The notes under the pieces: generated by a model
Told to the model about the DNA's origin: nothing
What the model saw: only the letters and a program-made list of their open reading frames with translations
Database searches by the model: none
Made by a program: the position numbers and the translations under genes
DNA from: DATCJA01 sp963814955
Lineage (GTDB): Bacteria > Acidobacteriota > Vicinamibacteria > Vicinamibacterales > UBA2999
DNA: 64,000 bases
Assembly: GCA_963814955.1 (NCBI GenBank)
Contig: CAWFEX010000015.1
Coordinates: 496,001 to 560,000 of the forward strand
Reading direction: 5' to 3'
In this document: piece after piece, positions 10,003-17,886 of the stretch
Layout: each line of letters opens with the position of its first letter
Numbering within the stretch: the first letter of the stretch is position 1

Positions 10003-10017
10003 CTACCGTATCACTAG
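10003..10017 (-). promoter_or_regulatory. Candidate Rrf2 autoregulatory operator
   Basis: CTA-N9-TAG dyad nine bases upstream of the Rrf2 start codon. It has the same spacing as the dyad before the TonB receptor at 9410-9424. It lies in the region shared with the divergent cys promoter, but about 75 bases from that promoter. Confidence 0.35.
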
Positions 10018-10030
10018 GATGAATGCGCGG

Positions 10031-10072
10031 AGGGGGTCTGACCCGGGGTCAGACCCCGGGTCAGACCCCGGC
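10031..10072. repeat. Tandem GGGTCAGACCC repeat
   Basis: About three copies of a GGGGTCAGACCCC-type unit, itself palindromic, in head-to-tail array. It lies between the Rrf2 and cys promoters. Units of this type are common dispersed repeats in GC-rich bacterial genomes. No role is evident. Confidence 0.7.
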
Positions 10073-10091
10073 CGTGGCAGGCACGACGAAT

Positions 10092-10122
10092 TTGACTCAT
10101 TAGCCGCCACCACGTGTAGAAT
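10092..10122 (+). promoter_or_regulatory. Putative promoter of the cys leader and cysDNH
   Basis: TTGACT at 10092-10097 and TAGAAT at 10117-10122 with a 19-base spacer. Transcription would start near 10129-10133, which is at or within a few bases of the GTG that opens the cysteine leader peptide. The leader would then be leaderless or nearly so. Confidence 0.45.
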
Positions 10123-10132
10123 CTCAGGAACC

Positions 10133-10228
10133 GTGCTGTTCACATCCAGCCAGATGTGCGCGTGTTGTTGTCGAGCCACCATTCAGGTCTCGTGGCTCTC
10201 CGTCTGGCTGTCTGACAAACGCACTTAA
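10133..10228 (+). CDS. Cysteine-rich leader peptide of the cys operon
   Basis: A 31-codon reading frame from GTG 10133 to TAA 10226-10228; an in-frame ATG lies at 10154. The codons after that ATG read M-C-A-C-C-C-R, so four of five residues are cysteine, encoded TGC, TGT, TGT, TGT. The Cys codons sit at 10157-10171, directly before the first arm of a hairpin that competes with an antiterminator. AGGA lies three bases before the GTG, but the promoter position also allows leaderless translation. The peptide itself is probably without function; ribosome stalling on scarce Cys-tRNA would be its purpose. Polycysteine upstream frames acting as cysteine attenuators are known from mycobacteria. Confidence 0.7.
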   Translation: MLFTSSQMCACCCRATIQVSWLSVWLSDKRT

Positions 10229-10298
10229 TACCGAAGCAGCCCAGCAAACACAGGAGATCAAAAGCCCGGGACCAATGGTTCCGGGCTTTTTTGTTTTT
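10173..10298 (+). promoter_or_regulatory. Cysteine-responsive transcription attenuator
   Basis: Segment 1 GAGCCAC (10173-10179) pairs over 7 bp with GTGGCTC (10192-10198) of segment 2. Segment 2 GGTCTCG-T-GGCT (10186-10197) can instead pair with segment 3, the 5' arm of the terminator (10263-10273), giving 11 bp (one G-U) with one bulged U. A ribosome halted at the Cys codons would cover segment 1, free segment 2, and so block the terminator. A ribosome that reaches the stop codon leaves 1:2 to form and the terminator follows. The arrangement is that of trp/his-type attenuators. Pairings were worked out by hand. Confidence 0.7.
10260..10298 (+). terminator. Rho-independent terminator in front of cysD
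   Basis: A 14-bp stem (10260-10273 with 10277-10290, one G-T pair) closes a 3-base loop and is followed by a T-rich tract (TTTTTTGTTTTTG). It ends nine bases before the cysD ATG, so it cannot be the end of an unrelated gene and must act as a regulated leader terminator. Confidence 0.92.
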
Positions 10299-10306
10299 GT
10301 CGCTAT

Positions 10307-11251
10307 ATGACCATTGCCGCTGTCTCGTCGGAATCGAGGGTCGAACCCGAGCTTCGCCTGGATCATCTCCGCGCGCTCGAAGCGGAAAGCATTCATATCC
10401 TCCGCGAGGTCGTGGCGGAGTTCGAGCGTCCGGTCATGCTCTATTCGATCGGCAAGGACTCGTCCGTGATGCTTCGCCTGGCTCAGAAGGCGTTTCATCC
10501 GGGACCGATTCCGTTTCCGCTGCTCCACGTCGACACCACCTACAAGTTCCGCGAAATGATTCAGTTCCGCGACGAGATGGCCAAGACGGTCGGCGCGCGC
10601 CTCATCGTCCACACCAACCAGGAGGCGATCGCGGACGGCACTCAGCCCTTCAAGATCGGCACGCAACGCTGCTGCGGATTGCTGAAGACGAAGGCGCTGC
10701 TCGACGCGCTCGAGGCGGGCAAATTCGACGCGGCGCTTGGCGGCGCGCGGCGCGATGAGGAGCGTTCGCGCGCAAAAGAGCGCATCTTCTCGGTGCGCGA
10801 CGCGAAGGGTCAGTGGGATCCCAAACGGCAGCGGCCGGAGCTGTGGCATCTGCTGAACGCCAGGCTGCAGCAAGGCGAGACAATCCGGGTGTTTCCACTG
10901 TCGAACTGGACCGAGATCGACGTGTGGCAATACATCCATATCGAACGCATTCCAGTGGTTCCGATGTACTTCGCCACCGATCGCGAGGTCATCGTCCGTG
11001 GGAACTCACTGATCGTTCCCGAGCAACCTTTTGTTCCCGTCCTCGCCGGCGACACACTGCAGGTGGTCCGGTGCCGCATGCGGTCACTCGGCTGCTCGCC
11101 GTGCACCGGGGCCGTGCGATCGGACGCCGACACGGTGCCGAAGATCATCGAGGAGCTTGTGGCGGTACGGCAGTCAGAGCGGCAGCTTCGTGTCATCGAT
11201 CACGACCAGGACGGATCGATGGAGCTGAAGAAGCGGGAAGGGTATTTCTGA
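10307..11251 (+). CDS. cysD: Sulfate adenylyltransferase subunit 2
   Basis: Catalytic subunit of ATP sulfurylase, making APS from sulfate and ATP in assimilatory sulfate reduction; works as a heterodimer with CysN. The 314-residue protein carries the PP-loop SIGKDSS at residues 47-53 and the conserved HVDTTYKFREM and GGARRDEERSRAKER segments. The ending KKREGYF is typical of the family. The ATG at 10307 has no clear ribosome site; AGGAGA lies upstream inside the attenuator. The stop overlaps the cysN start (ATGA). Confidence 0.96.
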   Translation: MTIAAVSSESRVEPELRLDHLRALEAESIHILREVVAEFERPVMLYSIGKDSSVMLRLAQKAFHPGPIPFPLLHVDTTYKFREMIQFRDEMAKTVGARLIVHTNQEAIADGTQPFKIGTQRCCGLLKTKALLDALEAGKFDAALGGARRDEERSRAKERIFSVRDAKGQWDPKRQRPELWHLLNARLQQGETIRVFPLSNWTEIDVWQYIHIERIPVVPMYFATDREVIVRGNSLIVPEQPFVPVLAGDTLQVVRCRMRSLGCSPCTGAVRSDADTVPKIIEELVAVRQSERQLRVIDHDQDGSMELKKREGYF

Positions 11252-12561
11252 TGTCGGGTCTGCTGCGCATCTGCACGGCCGGCAGCGTCGACGACGGGAA
11301 GAGCACGCTGATCGGGCGGATGCTGCACGATGCGCAGGCGGTGTACGAGGACCAGGTGCATTCGGTTCGCGCCGCGTCGCGCAACCGCGGTGTGGGGCCA
11401 ATCGACTTTTCGTTGTTCACCGATGGCCTCAAGGCAGAGCGTGAGCAGGGAATCACCATTGACGTCGCGTACCGGTATTTCGCAACGGCGCGCCGCAAGT
11501 TCATCCTGGCAGATACACCAGGTCATGAGCAGTACACGCGGAACATGGCGACAGGGGCATCGACGGCGGATCTGGCGATTCTGCTCGTCGACGCAAGCCA
11601 GGGCGTGCGCCCTCAGTCGCGGCGCCATGCACGAATAGCGGGCCTGCTCGGCATCGAGGAGTTCGTGCTCGCGGTCAACAAGATGGATCTCGTCGATTTC
11701 CGCCGGGAGGTGTTCGAGGACATCCGCGGCGAGTTCGAAGGGATCCTCGGTGACGTGGGATGCCACGCCGTGCCGCTCAGCGCGCTTCATGGCGACAACG
11801 TGACGACGCTGAGCGAAAGAACGCCATGGTTCCGGGGCCCGACACTGCTGGAGCACCTCGAGACGGTCAACGTCACCCGCGATCTCACCCAGTCGGCGTT
11901 CCGTTTCCCCGTGCAGCTCGTGATCAGACCGGATCATCAGTTCCGTGGCTACGCCGGCCAGATAGCTTCCGGCATCGTTCGGGTTGGCGATGCGGTAACG
12001 GCATGGCCGTCGGCGCGGACCGCGCGGGTCAAGAGGATCGTGACTTACGAAGGGGATCTCGATCTCGCGTTTGCGCCGATGTCGGTCACGCTCGTCCTCG
12101 ACGATGAGATCGACGTCAGTCGCGGCGATCAACTGTCGGGCGTCCAGCACCCGCCGCGCGTCGGAAATCGCTTTCAGGGCGAGGTTGTCTGGATGGACGA
12201 ACGGCCCGCGGATCCCGGGCGTGTCTACGTGCTGAAGCACACCACGCGGAGCGTTGCCGCCGCGCTGAATCGCCCGCTCGCATTGAACCAGATCGGCACG
12301 GTGACTGTTTCAGCGACACGCGCGCTCGTATTCGATCGCTACGAAACCAACCGCACAACCGGCAGTTTCATCCTGATCGACCCCGCAACCGGGTTCACGG
12401 CGGGCGCCGGCATGATCGCGGGCCTCGGTGAGGGCGACAGGACCGAGCCGGAGACAACATTTGGTGCCGCGGCGCGGCTCGTCCAGCTGGCGCGCCAGGC
12501 CGGATCCGACGAAGAGGCGATCGCGGCGGTCGAAAAGGCGCTCGAGGAGATGCTCACATGA
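11251..12561 (+). CDS. cysN: Sulfate adenylyltransferase subunit 1 (GTPase)
   Basis: GTPase subunit of ATP sulfurylase that couples GTP hydrolysis to APS formation. The start ATG overlaps the cysD stop. Seen in the 436 residues are the G1 motif GSVDDGKST at 11-19, G3 DTPGHEQYTRNM near 88, NKMD near 143, then two beta-barrel domains. No C-terminal APS kinase domain follows, so this is plain CysN and not a CysNC fusion. That fits the next gene, which looks like an APS and not a PAPS reductase. The last four bases overlap cysH. Confidence 0.95.
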   Translation: MSGLLRICTAGSVDDGKSTLIGRMLHDAQAVYEDQVHSVRAASRNRGVGPIDFSLFTDGLKAEREQGITIDVAYRYFATARRKFILADTPGHEQYTRNMATGASTADLAILLVDASQGVRPQSRRHARIAGLLGIEEFVLAVNKMDLVDFRREVFEDIRGEFEGILGDVGCHAVPLSALHGDNVTTLSERTPWFRGPTLLEHLETVNVTRDLTQSAFRFPVQLVIRPDHQFRGYAGQIASGIVRVGDAVTAWPSARTARVKRIVTYEGDLDLAFAPMSVTLVLDDEIDVSRGDQLSGVQHPPRVGNRFQGEVVWMDERPADPGRVYVLKHTTRSVAAALNRPLALNQIGTVTVSATRALVFDRYETNRTTGSFILIDPATGFTAGAGMIAGLGEGDRTEPETTFGAAARLVQLARQAGSDEEAIAAVEKALEEMLT

Positions 12562-13193
12562 CGGACGCACAACACGTGATTGCGGGAGTGCTCCCCGACG
12601 CGACAGCACCGTGCCTCACCTCGAGCTTCCAGGCAGAGTGCATCGTCCTCACGCACCTGCTGCTGCAGCAACGGCCGGATGTGCCTGTTCTCTTTCTCGA
12701 CACCGTTCACCATTTTGCCGAGACGCTCGAATACCGCGACGAAATGACGCGCAGGTGGAACCTGAACCTGATCACGCTGCGCGCAGCCCAGCCACGACCG
12801 GGGCTGTGGGACATTGAGAGCACAGAAGCGTGCTGCCGGCGTCACAAGGTGGAGCCGCTGTTTGCCGCGCTCGAGCACTACGACGTGTGGTTCACCGCGC
12901 TGCGACGCGATCAGTCGCCGTCGCGCGCGAACCTTCAGGAGATTGAGCCGTTCCGCCTGCCGAGTGGCAAGGTGATCCAACGCGTGAGCCCGCTGGCCGC
13001 GTGGACCGCGAAGGATGTCTGGGCGTACGCGCGCGGGCACGACGTCCCGCTGCTCCCACTCTACGACCTCGGTTACACGAGCGTTGGCTGCGAGCCCTGC
13101 ACCTCATTTCCGCTCGACCCCGCCAACCCCCGGTCAGGCCGGTGGGGCGGGCAGAAGCTGGAATGCGGCATTCACATCCAGGCCAAGCAGTAG
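12558..13193 (+). CDS. cysH: Adenylyl-sulfate (APS) reductase
   Basis: Reduces APS to sulfite with thioredoxin. The 211-residue protein starts inside the cysN stop (ATGA). It carries Cys92-Cys93 and Cys178/Cys181 (GCEPC), the four ligands of a 4Fe-4S cluster that mark the APS-using branch, and the catalytic Cys203 in ECGIH. Together with CysD and CysN, and in the absence of CysC, this gives a direct sulfate to APS to sulfite route. All three genes are probably controlled by the cysteine attenuator in front of cysD. Confidence 0.93.
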   Translation: MTDAQHVIAGVLPDATAPCLTSSFQAECIVLTHLLLQQRPDVPVLFLDTVHHFAETLEYRDEMTRRWNLNLITLRAAQPRPGLWDIESTEACCRRHKVEPLFAALEHYDVWFTALRRDQSPSRANLQEIEPFRLPSGKVIQRVSPLAAWTAKDVWAYARGHDVPLLPLYDLGYTSVGCEPCTSFPLDPANPRSGRWGGQKLECGIHIQAKQ

Positions 13194-13387
13194 GGGGGAC
13201 TGGACTCATCCATTCAAGCCGATCTATCGTCCCCTGTTGGGATGGCCTACGCTGCGCAGCATGACGTCCGCGTGCGAGCTTCCTCAACGAGATTGACGCC
13301 TGGGTACCCCCTGTCCGCGGAGCCCGAACGAGCGATGGAACGGTCGTGTTCGGTCACGGGTTTTGCAACACATCAAAGGCAGAGCTT

Positions 13388-14615
13388 ATGACTGGCTGGC
13401 TGCATCGGCGGCTCGCCGCAATCCTCCAGCGACGATTGGTGGCGGCGCGAGTTGGGCTGGAGCTGTGGGATGGCACGTCCTTGTACTCGCGTTCCGAGCC
13501 GGCGGTCGGGTCGCTTGTCGTCGATGACCCACGGACGCTCCGGCGGGTTCTGTTCAACCCGCATCTGCACTTCGGCGAAGCGTATATGGCCGGCACGCTC
13601 AGAGTACGAGGTGAGCTGGAGGCGGTGCTCCAGGCCATTTCCCGATTGAGTCTTCTGCCAACGCGGCGCGAGCTCGTCAGCATGCACGTCCAGCGCGCAA
13701 ACAGCCTCCAGCAATCGCGTCGCAACGTTCATCATCACTATGACCTCGGCAACGATTTCTATGCAGGCTGGCTCGACGACCAGATGCTGTACACCTGCGC
13801 CTACTTCAACCATCCCGACGTGACCCTCGAAGAGGCGCAGGTGGCGAAAATGGATCTCATCTGCCGGAAGCTGCGGCTGCGGCGCGGCGAAACGGTGATC
13901 GAAGCGGGCTGCGGATGGGGCGCGCTTGCGCTGCACATGGCGCGTGAGTACGGCGTACGCGTCAAGGCGTTCAATCTGTCACGCGAGCAGATGGCGTACG
14001 CGCGTTCCCGGGCATCGCGCGAAGGGCTCTCCGCGCAGGTGGAATTCATCGAGGACGATTACCGGAACGTGATGCGGCGAGTACGACGCATTCGTCTCGA
14101 TCGGCATGCTGGAGCACGTCGGTGTCAAGCATTACCGCAGCCTCGCCGGCGTCATCTCCCGCGTCCTGAAACGGACATGCGGCCGCGGACTGCTCCACTT
14201 CATCGGCCGCGACATTCCCCGTCCGCTGAACGCGTGGATCCGGCGCCGCATCTTTCCGGGTGGGTATCCACCAACGCTCGCGGAAGTCGCGACCAAAGTG
14301 CTCGGACCGGCGCGACTGTCGATTCTCGACGTGGAGAACCTGCGCCTGCACTACGCGCGCACGCTCGCGCACTGGAGCCGCAGGTTCACGAACGTCGGCG
14401 ACCAGGTGCGCGCACGCTACGGTGAAGAGTTCCGGCGCGCATGGGAACTCTATCTGTCCGGGTCGGAAGCCGCTTTCGCCACCGGATCGCTGCAGCTGTT
14501 TCAGGTGGTGTTCGCGCCGATGGAAACGCCTCCCCCCTACTGGACGCGCGCCGAGATGTACGAACAGGACCACGCCGGCTCACTCCACGAGCTGGTTGGC
14601 TCCGAGGATCGATAG
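13388..14615 (+). pseudogene. cfa: Cyclopropane-fatty-acid synthase, one frameshift
   Basis: SAM-dependent enzyme that methylenates or methylates double bonds in membrane phospholipid acyl chains. The first frame runs from MTGWLHRRL at 13388 through YDLGNDFY and the SAM site EAGCGWGALALHMA to EDDYRNV near 14070. The second frame continues with CGEYDAFVSIGMLEHVGVKHY and runs to TAG at 14615. One extra base in the GTGATG at about 14070-14073 breaks it. Corrected length is about 408 residues, normal for the family. The next gene starts five bases later and is presumably in the same operon. Confidence 0.85.
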
Positions 14616-14620
14616 CCCGA

Positions 14621-15706
14621 GTGGACAGCTGCGACGCGCTCGTCGTTGGCGGGGGCCCGGCGGGATCGACCTGCGCCCGCGCACTGAGGAACGCAGGGTG
14701 GGATGTCATCGTGCTGGATCGGGCGCGCTTTCCTCGCGACAAGGTCTGCGCAGGATGGGTGACGCCCGGCGTCTTCAACCTGCTCGAACTCGAACCGGCC
14801 GACTACCAGGCAACGGGTCTTACCATCCAGACGATCACGGGCTTTCGTACTTCGGTGCTCGGTGGACGATCCGTCGAGACCCGCTATCCGGACACCATCA
14901 GCTATGCCATCCGGCGCTGCGAGTTCGACGATTTCCTGCTGCGTCGATCCGGCGCGCGTGTGATTCAGAGCAGGCCGCTTGCGTCGCTGGTGCGGCAGGA
15001 TGACGTGTGGATCGCCAACGACGAAATCCGGGCACGGGTCGTCGTAGGAGCGGGCGGGCACTTCTGTCCCGTCGCGCGCCAGTTGCGCGGCGGTACCGAC
15101 ATCGTGCGCCCTGTGGTCGCCAAAGAGGCGGAGTTCAGAATGGAGAACGGCGACAGCAGCGTCGCCGGCGACACTCCCGAGTTGTTCTTCTGCCGCGACC
15201 TCGAGGGTTACGGCTGGTGCGTGCGCAAAGGCAATTACCTGAACATCGGCCTTGGCCGGCGCGACAACGGCGATCTCAACAGACACATAGACGACTTCGT
15301 CGACTTTCTCGAACGTCGCGGTCTTGCCGCTCGCGCCTCGCTCGTCCGCTGGTGCGGCCACGCCTATCTCGCGTCCGGGACCGGTCCGCGACCGATCGTC
15401 GGTCCCGGCGTGCTGGTGGCTGGCGACGCGGCCGGGCTCGCATATCCCGAGAGCGGCGAAGGCATCAAGCCGGCGGTTGAATCCGGACGGCTGGCAGCAG
15501 AAACATTGATTGCCGCAGGCGGGCGCGCAGGAATCGACGACCTGCGACCGTACGAAGCGGCGTTGCGTCGACGTTATCCGGCTGCGTCAAAAACGCCTGA
15601 CGCGCTGGCGGGGGCGGTCAAGACTGCAGGGCGCCTGCTCCTTCGCTCGCGCACATTCACGCGGCATGTGCTGATCGATCGCTGGTTTCTCCATACCCAC
15701 AATTGA
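14621..15706 (+). CDS. FAD-dependent oxidoreductase of the geranylgeranyl reductase family
   Basis: A 361-residue flavoprotein starting at GTG 14621. It shows the FAD dinucleotide site VVGGGPAGSTCARAL at about residues 8-22, the family motif DRARFPRDKVCAGWVTPGV, and the second FAD motif GVLVAGDAAGLAYPESGEGI near 265. Relatives reduce isoprenoid or polyunsaturated lipid double bonds, or act as halogenase-like monooxygenases. Its tight coupling to a cyclopropane fatty-acid synthase suggests a joint role in modifying membrane lipids, for example reducing a methylene intermediate. That role is inferred. Confidence 0.8.
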   Translation: MDSCDALVVGGGPAGSTCARALRNAGWDVIVLDRARFPRDKVCAGWVTPGVFNLLELEPADYQATGLTIQTITGFRTSVLGGRSVETRYPDTISYAIRRCEFDDFLLRRSGARVIQSRPLASLVRQDDVWIANDEIRARVVVGAGGHFCPVARQLRGGTDIVRPVVAKEAEFRMENGDSSVAGDTPELFFCRDLEGYGWCVRKGNYLNIGLGRRDNGDLNRHIDDFVDFLERRGLAARASLVRWCGHAYLASGTGPRPIVGPGVLVAGDAAGLAYPESGEGIKPAVESGRLAAETLIAAGGRAGIDDLRPYEAALRRRYPAASKTPDALAGAVKTAGRLLLRSRTFTRHVLIDRWFLHTHN

Positions 15707-15728
15707 CGCGCACGCTAAAGCGTGCGCG
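15707..15728. repeat. REP-like hairpin
   Basis: Palindrome CGCGCACGCT-AA-AGCGTGCGCG with 10-bp arms, followed by CTAC. Member of the GTAG...CTAC hairpin family seen throughout the window. A CCACGGAGACACGGAGG segment follows at 15743-15760; a related one lies near 2080-2105. Confidence 0.8.
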
Positions 15729-15802
15729 CTACACCCCGACGGGCCACGGAGACACGGAGGTTGTTGAAATCCTGCCGCGCACGTTGAATCGACGTACGTA
15801 GA

Positions 15803-15822
15803 GCGCAGGCTTCAGCCTGCGC
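15803..15822. repeat. REP-like hairpin
   Basis: GCGCAGGCT-TC-AGCCTGCGC preceded by GTAGA. Compared with the other copies the stem base pairs have changed together while the fold stays, the usual mark of REP-like elements. Confidence 0.75.
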
Positions 15823-15842
15823 GGATCTGCGCGGATCGTGGG

Positions 15843-17015
15843 TTAATGCGTGGTTGCGTCAGGTCGTGGGCCGGCAAGCGGCGCCACGACAAGCTCGTCG
15901 AGGACGTCGAAGAGCTGACGCCGATGCCCTCGCCGCTCTTCGCTGACGTCGGGCGACGAGGTGGTGACTATCACGAGGTCGAGCTCTGGCACCACGAAGA
16001 TGTACTGGCCCCCGTATCCCCAGGCAAAGCAGGTTTCGTAGCCGCGAATCCCGTAGACCCACCACGCGTACCCGTATTTCCGATCGCGCAGCGGATCGAC
16101 CACGCCGTCGGCGCCGAAACCCGGGCCGCCGGGCCGGCGAGTGCGCTCGCGTCCCTCGCACGACTGCTCGACCCACGCTTCGCGAACGATCTGCCGTCCG
16201 TTGGATCGCCCTTCGTGCAAGTACAGCTCGCCGAACGAGAGCATCTGCCGCGGCGTGAGCAGCATGTCGTTGCCGCCGAAGTAGATTCCCTGCGGATCGC
16301 GCGGCCACTGCGGCAGCGTGAACCCCAGCGGCCTGGCGAGCACCTCATTGGCGAATTCCCACGTGCTCTTGCCGGATGCCTTGGTGATGATGGCCGACAA
16401 CAGATGCGTGTTGCCGGTGCTGTACTCCATCTCTTCTCCCGGGGCGCCGAACATCGGGCGAGCCAGCGCATGTCGAACCCAGTTGCGGCTCGTGACCCAG
16501 GCACCGTAGTTACGATTGCTGGTGCCCTCGAGACCCGGCCGCATCGTCAGCAGGTGCTCGACGGTGATTTCACGCTTGCGCGGGTCCTGATCCTGAGCCA
16601 GCTCCGGAAAATACTTGACGATTGGAGTGTCGACATCCGGGATCAGGCTGCGATCGATGGCGATGCCGACGAGCGCCGAGATGACACTCTTCGATGCCGA
16701 CTTGATGTTGGCCGGCCGATCGCGCCGCGCGCCGTTGTAATAGCGCTCGAAAACGAGCTCACCGCCGCGGCTGATCAGCAGGCTGTGCAGGCGCGGCAGT
16801 TCACGGGCGGCGGCGTCCACTGCGTCCGGATTCCAGGGAGGCGCCGACTCCACACTTGGTGCGGCCAGCGTTGCTGGCGACGGCGCCTGTTCGGTCTCAG
16901 TGCTGCCGCCTCGGCTGGCCGCCACGACCGCCAGCAGCGCCAGCGTCGCAACGATCAACCACCCGCCGCGGATCAAAGCCGGACGCCGCGCGCGTTTTCG
17001 GGGTTCGGGGAGCAC
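15843..17015 (-). CDS. Serine hydrolase, class C beta-lactamase/penicillin-binding fold
   Basis: A 390-residue exported or membrane-anchored enzyme with an N-terminal hydrophobic segment at about 17-34. It has the nucleophile motif SASK at 106-109, a second-motif Tyr in EYSTGNTH near 190 and a late GGQYIFV segment in place of the KTG box. Such proteins include esterases, D-aminopeptidases and carboxypeptidases; beta-lactamase activity should not be assumed. The GTG start has no convincing ribosome site and may be misplaced. It is transcribed alone. Confidence 0.8.
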   Translation of the reverse strand: MLPEPRKRARRPALIRGGWLIVATLALLAVVAASRGGSTETEQAPSPATLAAPSVESAPPWNPDAVDAAARELPRLHSLLISRGGELVFERYYNGARRDRPANIKSASKSVISALVGIAIDRSLIPDVDTPIVKYFPELAQDQDPRKREITVEHLLTMRPGLEGTSNRNYGAWVTSRNWVRHALARPMFGAPGEEMEYSTGNTHLLSAIITKASGKSTWEFANEVLARPLGFTLPQWPRDPQGIYFGGNDMLLTPRQMLSFGELYLHEGRSNGRQIVREAWVEQSCEGRERTRRPGGPGFGADGVVDPLRDRKYGYAWWVYGIRGYETCFAWGYGGQYIFVVPELDLVIVTTSSPDVSEERRGHRRQLFDVLDELVVAPLAGPRPDATTH

Positions 17016-17034
17016 CGGTCAAAATTTATCAGAA

Positions 17035-17170
17035 GTAGGGTGCCTGGAGTTCACAACTCACGTAGGGCGCGGCTTTACGCCGCGCCAGGCGGGGTCAAGG
17101 CCCGCCCTACGGTCGTGAAACTTGCGCACCTTAGGCACCCTTGGCACATTAGGCACCCTAGGCACTCTGG
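17035..17170. repeat. Composite cloverleaf repeat with 9-bp arrays
   Basis: The core (17062-17110) has an outer stem GTAGGGCG/CGCCCTAC and two inner hairpins, GCGCGGC/GCCGCGC and GGCGGG/CCCGCC. On the left lies an inverted GGGTGCCTGG unit; on the right four 9-bp units of the type yTAGGCACC ending in GGCACTCT. A near copy with the same arrangement lies at 32302-32411. Confidence 0.75.
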
Positions 17171-17187
17171 CGAGACGGCAACCCGTC

Positions 17188-17270
17188 AAGGCACAAGTCA
17201 CAAGTCACAAGTCACAAACCTCAGTTCTCAGAACCGTTGTGATTTGTGAATTGTGACTTGGCCCTTGTGG
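17188..17270. repeat. Inverted heptamer array (CACAAGT)
   Basis: Left arm: three to four tandem CACAAGT heptamers (17190-17217). Right arm: the inverse (TTGTGATTTGTGAATTGTGACTTG, about 17236-17260). The right arm lies inside the 3' end of the carboxylesterase gene. A second such hairpin lies at 42728-42818. Confidence 0.75.
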
Positions 17271-17886
17271 CGGCCAACCAATCGCGTGCCTGTGTGACGT
17301 CCTGGGTAGTTAATTCGTGACCCACGGGCTGAAGCGCCACCGTCACGTCGGCTCCGGCGTGGGTGAGCAGCGCCGAGAGCCGCTCGGTTTCCGCCAACGA
17401 CACGAGCGGGTCCGTGCGCCCGTTCGACAGAAACACCGGTGTCCCCGGAATGCTGGGCAGCGGGTCCGGCACGAGCGGCACCATGGCGCGAAAAAGAACT
17501 GCTCCCGCGAGCGTGGAAGGCTCGAGCAGCAAGAGGCTGCCCGCGATGTTCGCGCCGTTGGAGAAGCCGACGGCAACGACCTGTCGTCGATCGAAGCCGT
17601 AATGGGCGCTGGCCCTCGCGACGAAGGCGGCCAGCTCGCGCGTGCGCCGCTGCAGATCGTCGAGGTCGAACACGCCTTCGGCGAGTCGGCGGAAGAAGCG
17701 CGGCATGCCGTGCTCGAGCACCTGGCCTCGCGGGCTCAGTATCGCAGCGTCCAGCTCCAGCGCTTGACCAACGGGGAGCAGCGAGTTCTCGTTTCCGCCG
17801 GTGCCGTGCAGGAGAAGCAGCACTGGCGCTCCAGGCACGGCAGACGGCCGGAACACGTGAGTGAAACCAAGATCGACGGTGGTCAT
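17221..17886 (-). CDS. mhqD: Phospholipase/carboxylesterase, MhqD-like alpha/beta hydrolase
   Basis: A 221-residue soluble alpha/beta hydrolase with the oxyanion-hole segment LLLLHGTGGNE at about 23-33, the nucleophile elbow GFSNGA near 106-111, Asp in NGRTDPLV and His in PVGHELT. It starts within the stop of the upstream dioxygenase gene (ATGA overlap). The same pair, MhqO and MhqD, is co-regulated in Bacillus as a quinone-detoxification set, so the symbol is by analogy. The last ten or so codons are made of the CACAAGT heptamer repeat, so the C-terminus has been altered by a repeat element. Confidence 0.8.
   Translation of the reverse strand: MTTVDLGFTHVFRPSAVPGAPVLLLLHGTGGNENSLLPVGQALELDAAILSPRGQVLEHGMPRFFRRLAEGVFDLDDLQRRTRELAAFVARASAHYGFDRRQVVAVGFSNGANIAGSLLLLEPSTLAGAVLFRAMVPLVPDPLPSIPGTPVFLSNGRTDPLVSLAETERLSALLTHAGADVTVALQPVGHELTTQDVTQARDWLAATRAKSQFTNHNGSEN

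Noticed and set aside
13194..13387. Short frames between cysH and cfa
   Set aside because: All are continuations or shadows of cysH frames without domains or ribosome sites.
15846..17249. Plus-strand reading frame of 467 codons
   Set aside because: Antisense to the serine hydrolase and runs into the repeat element; no family match.
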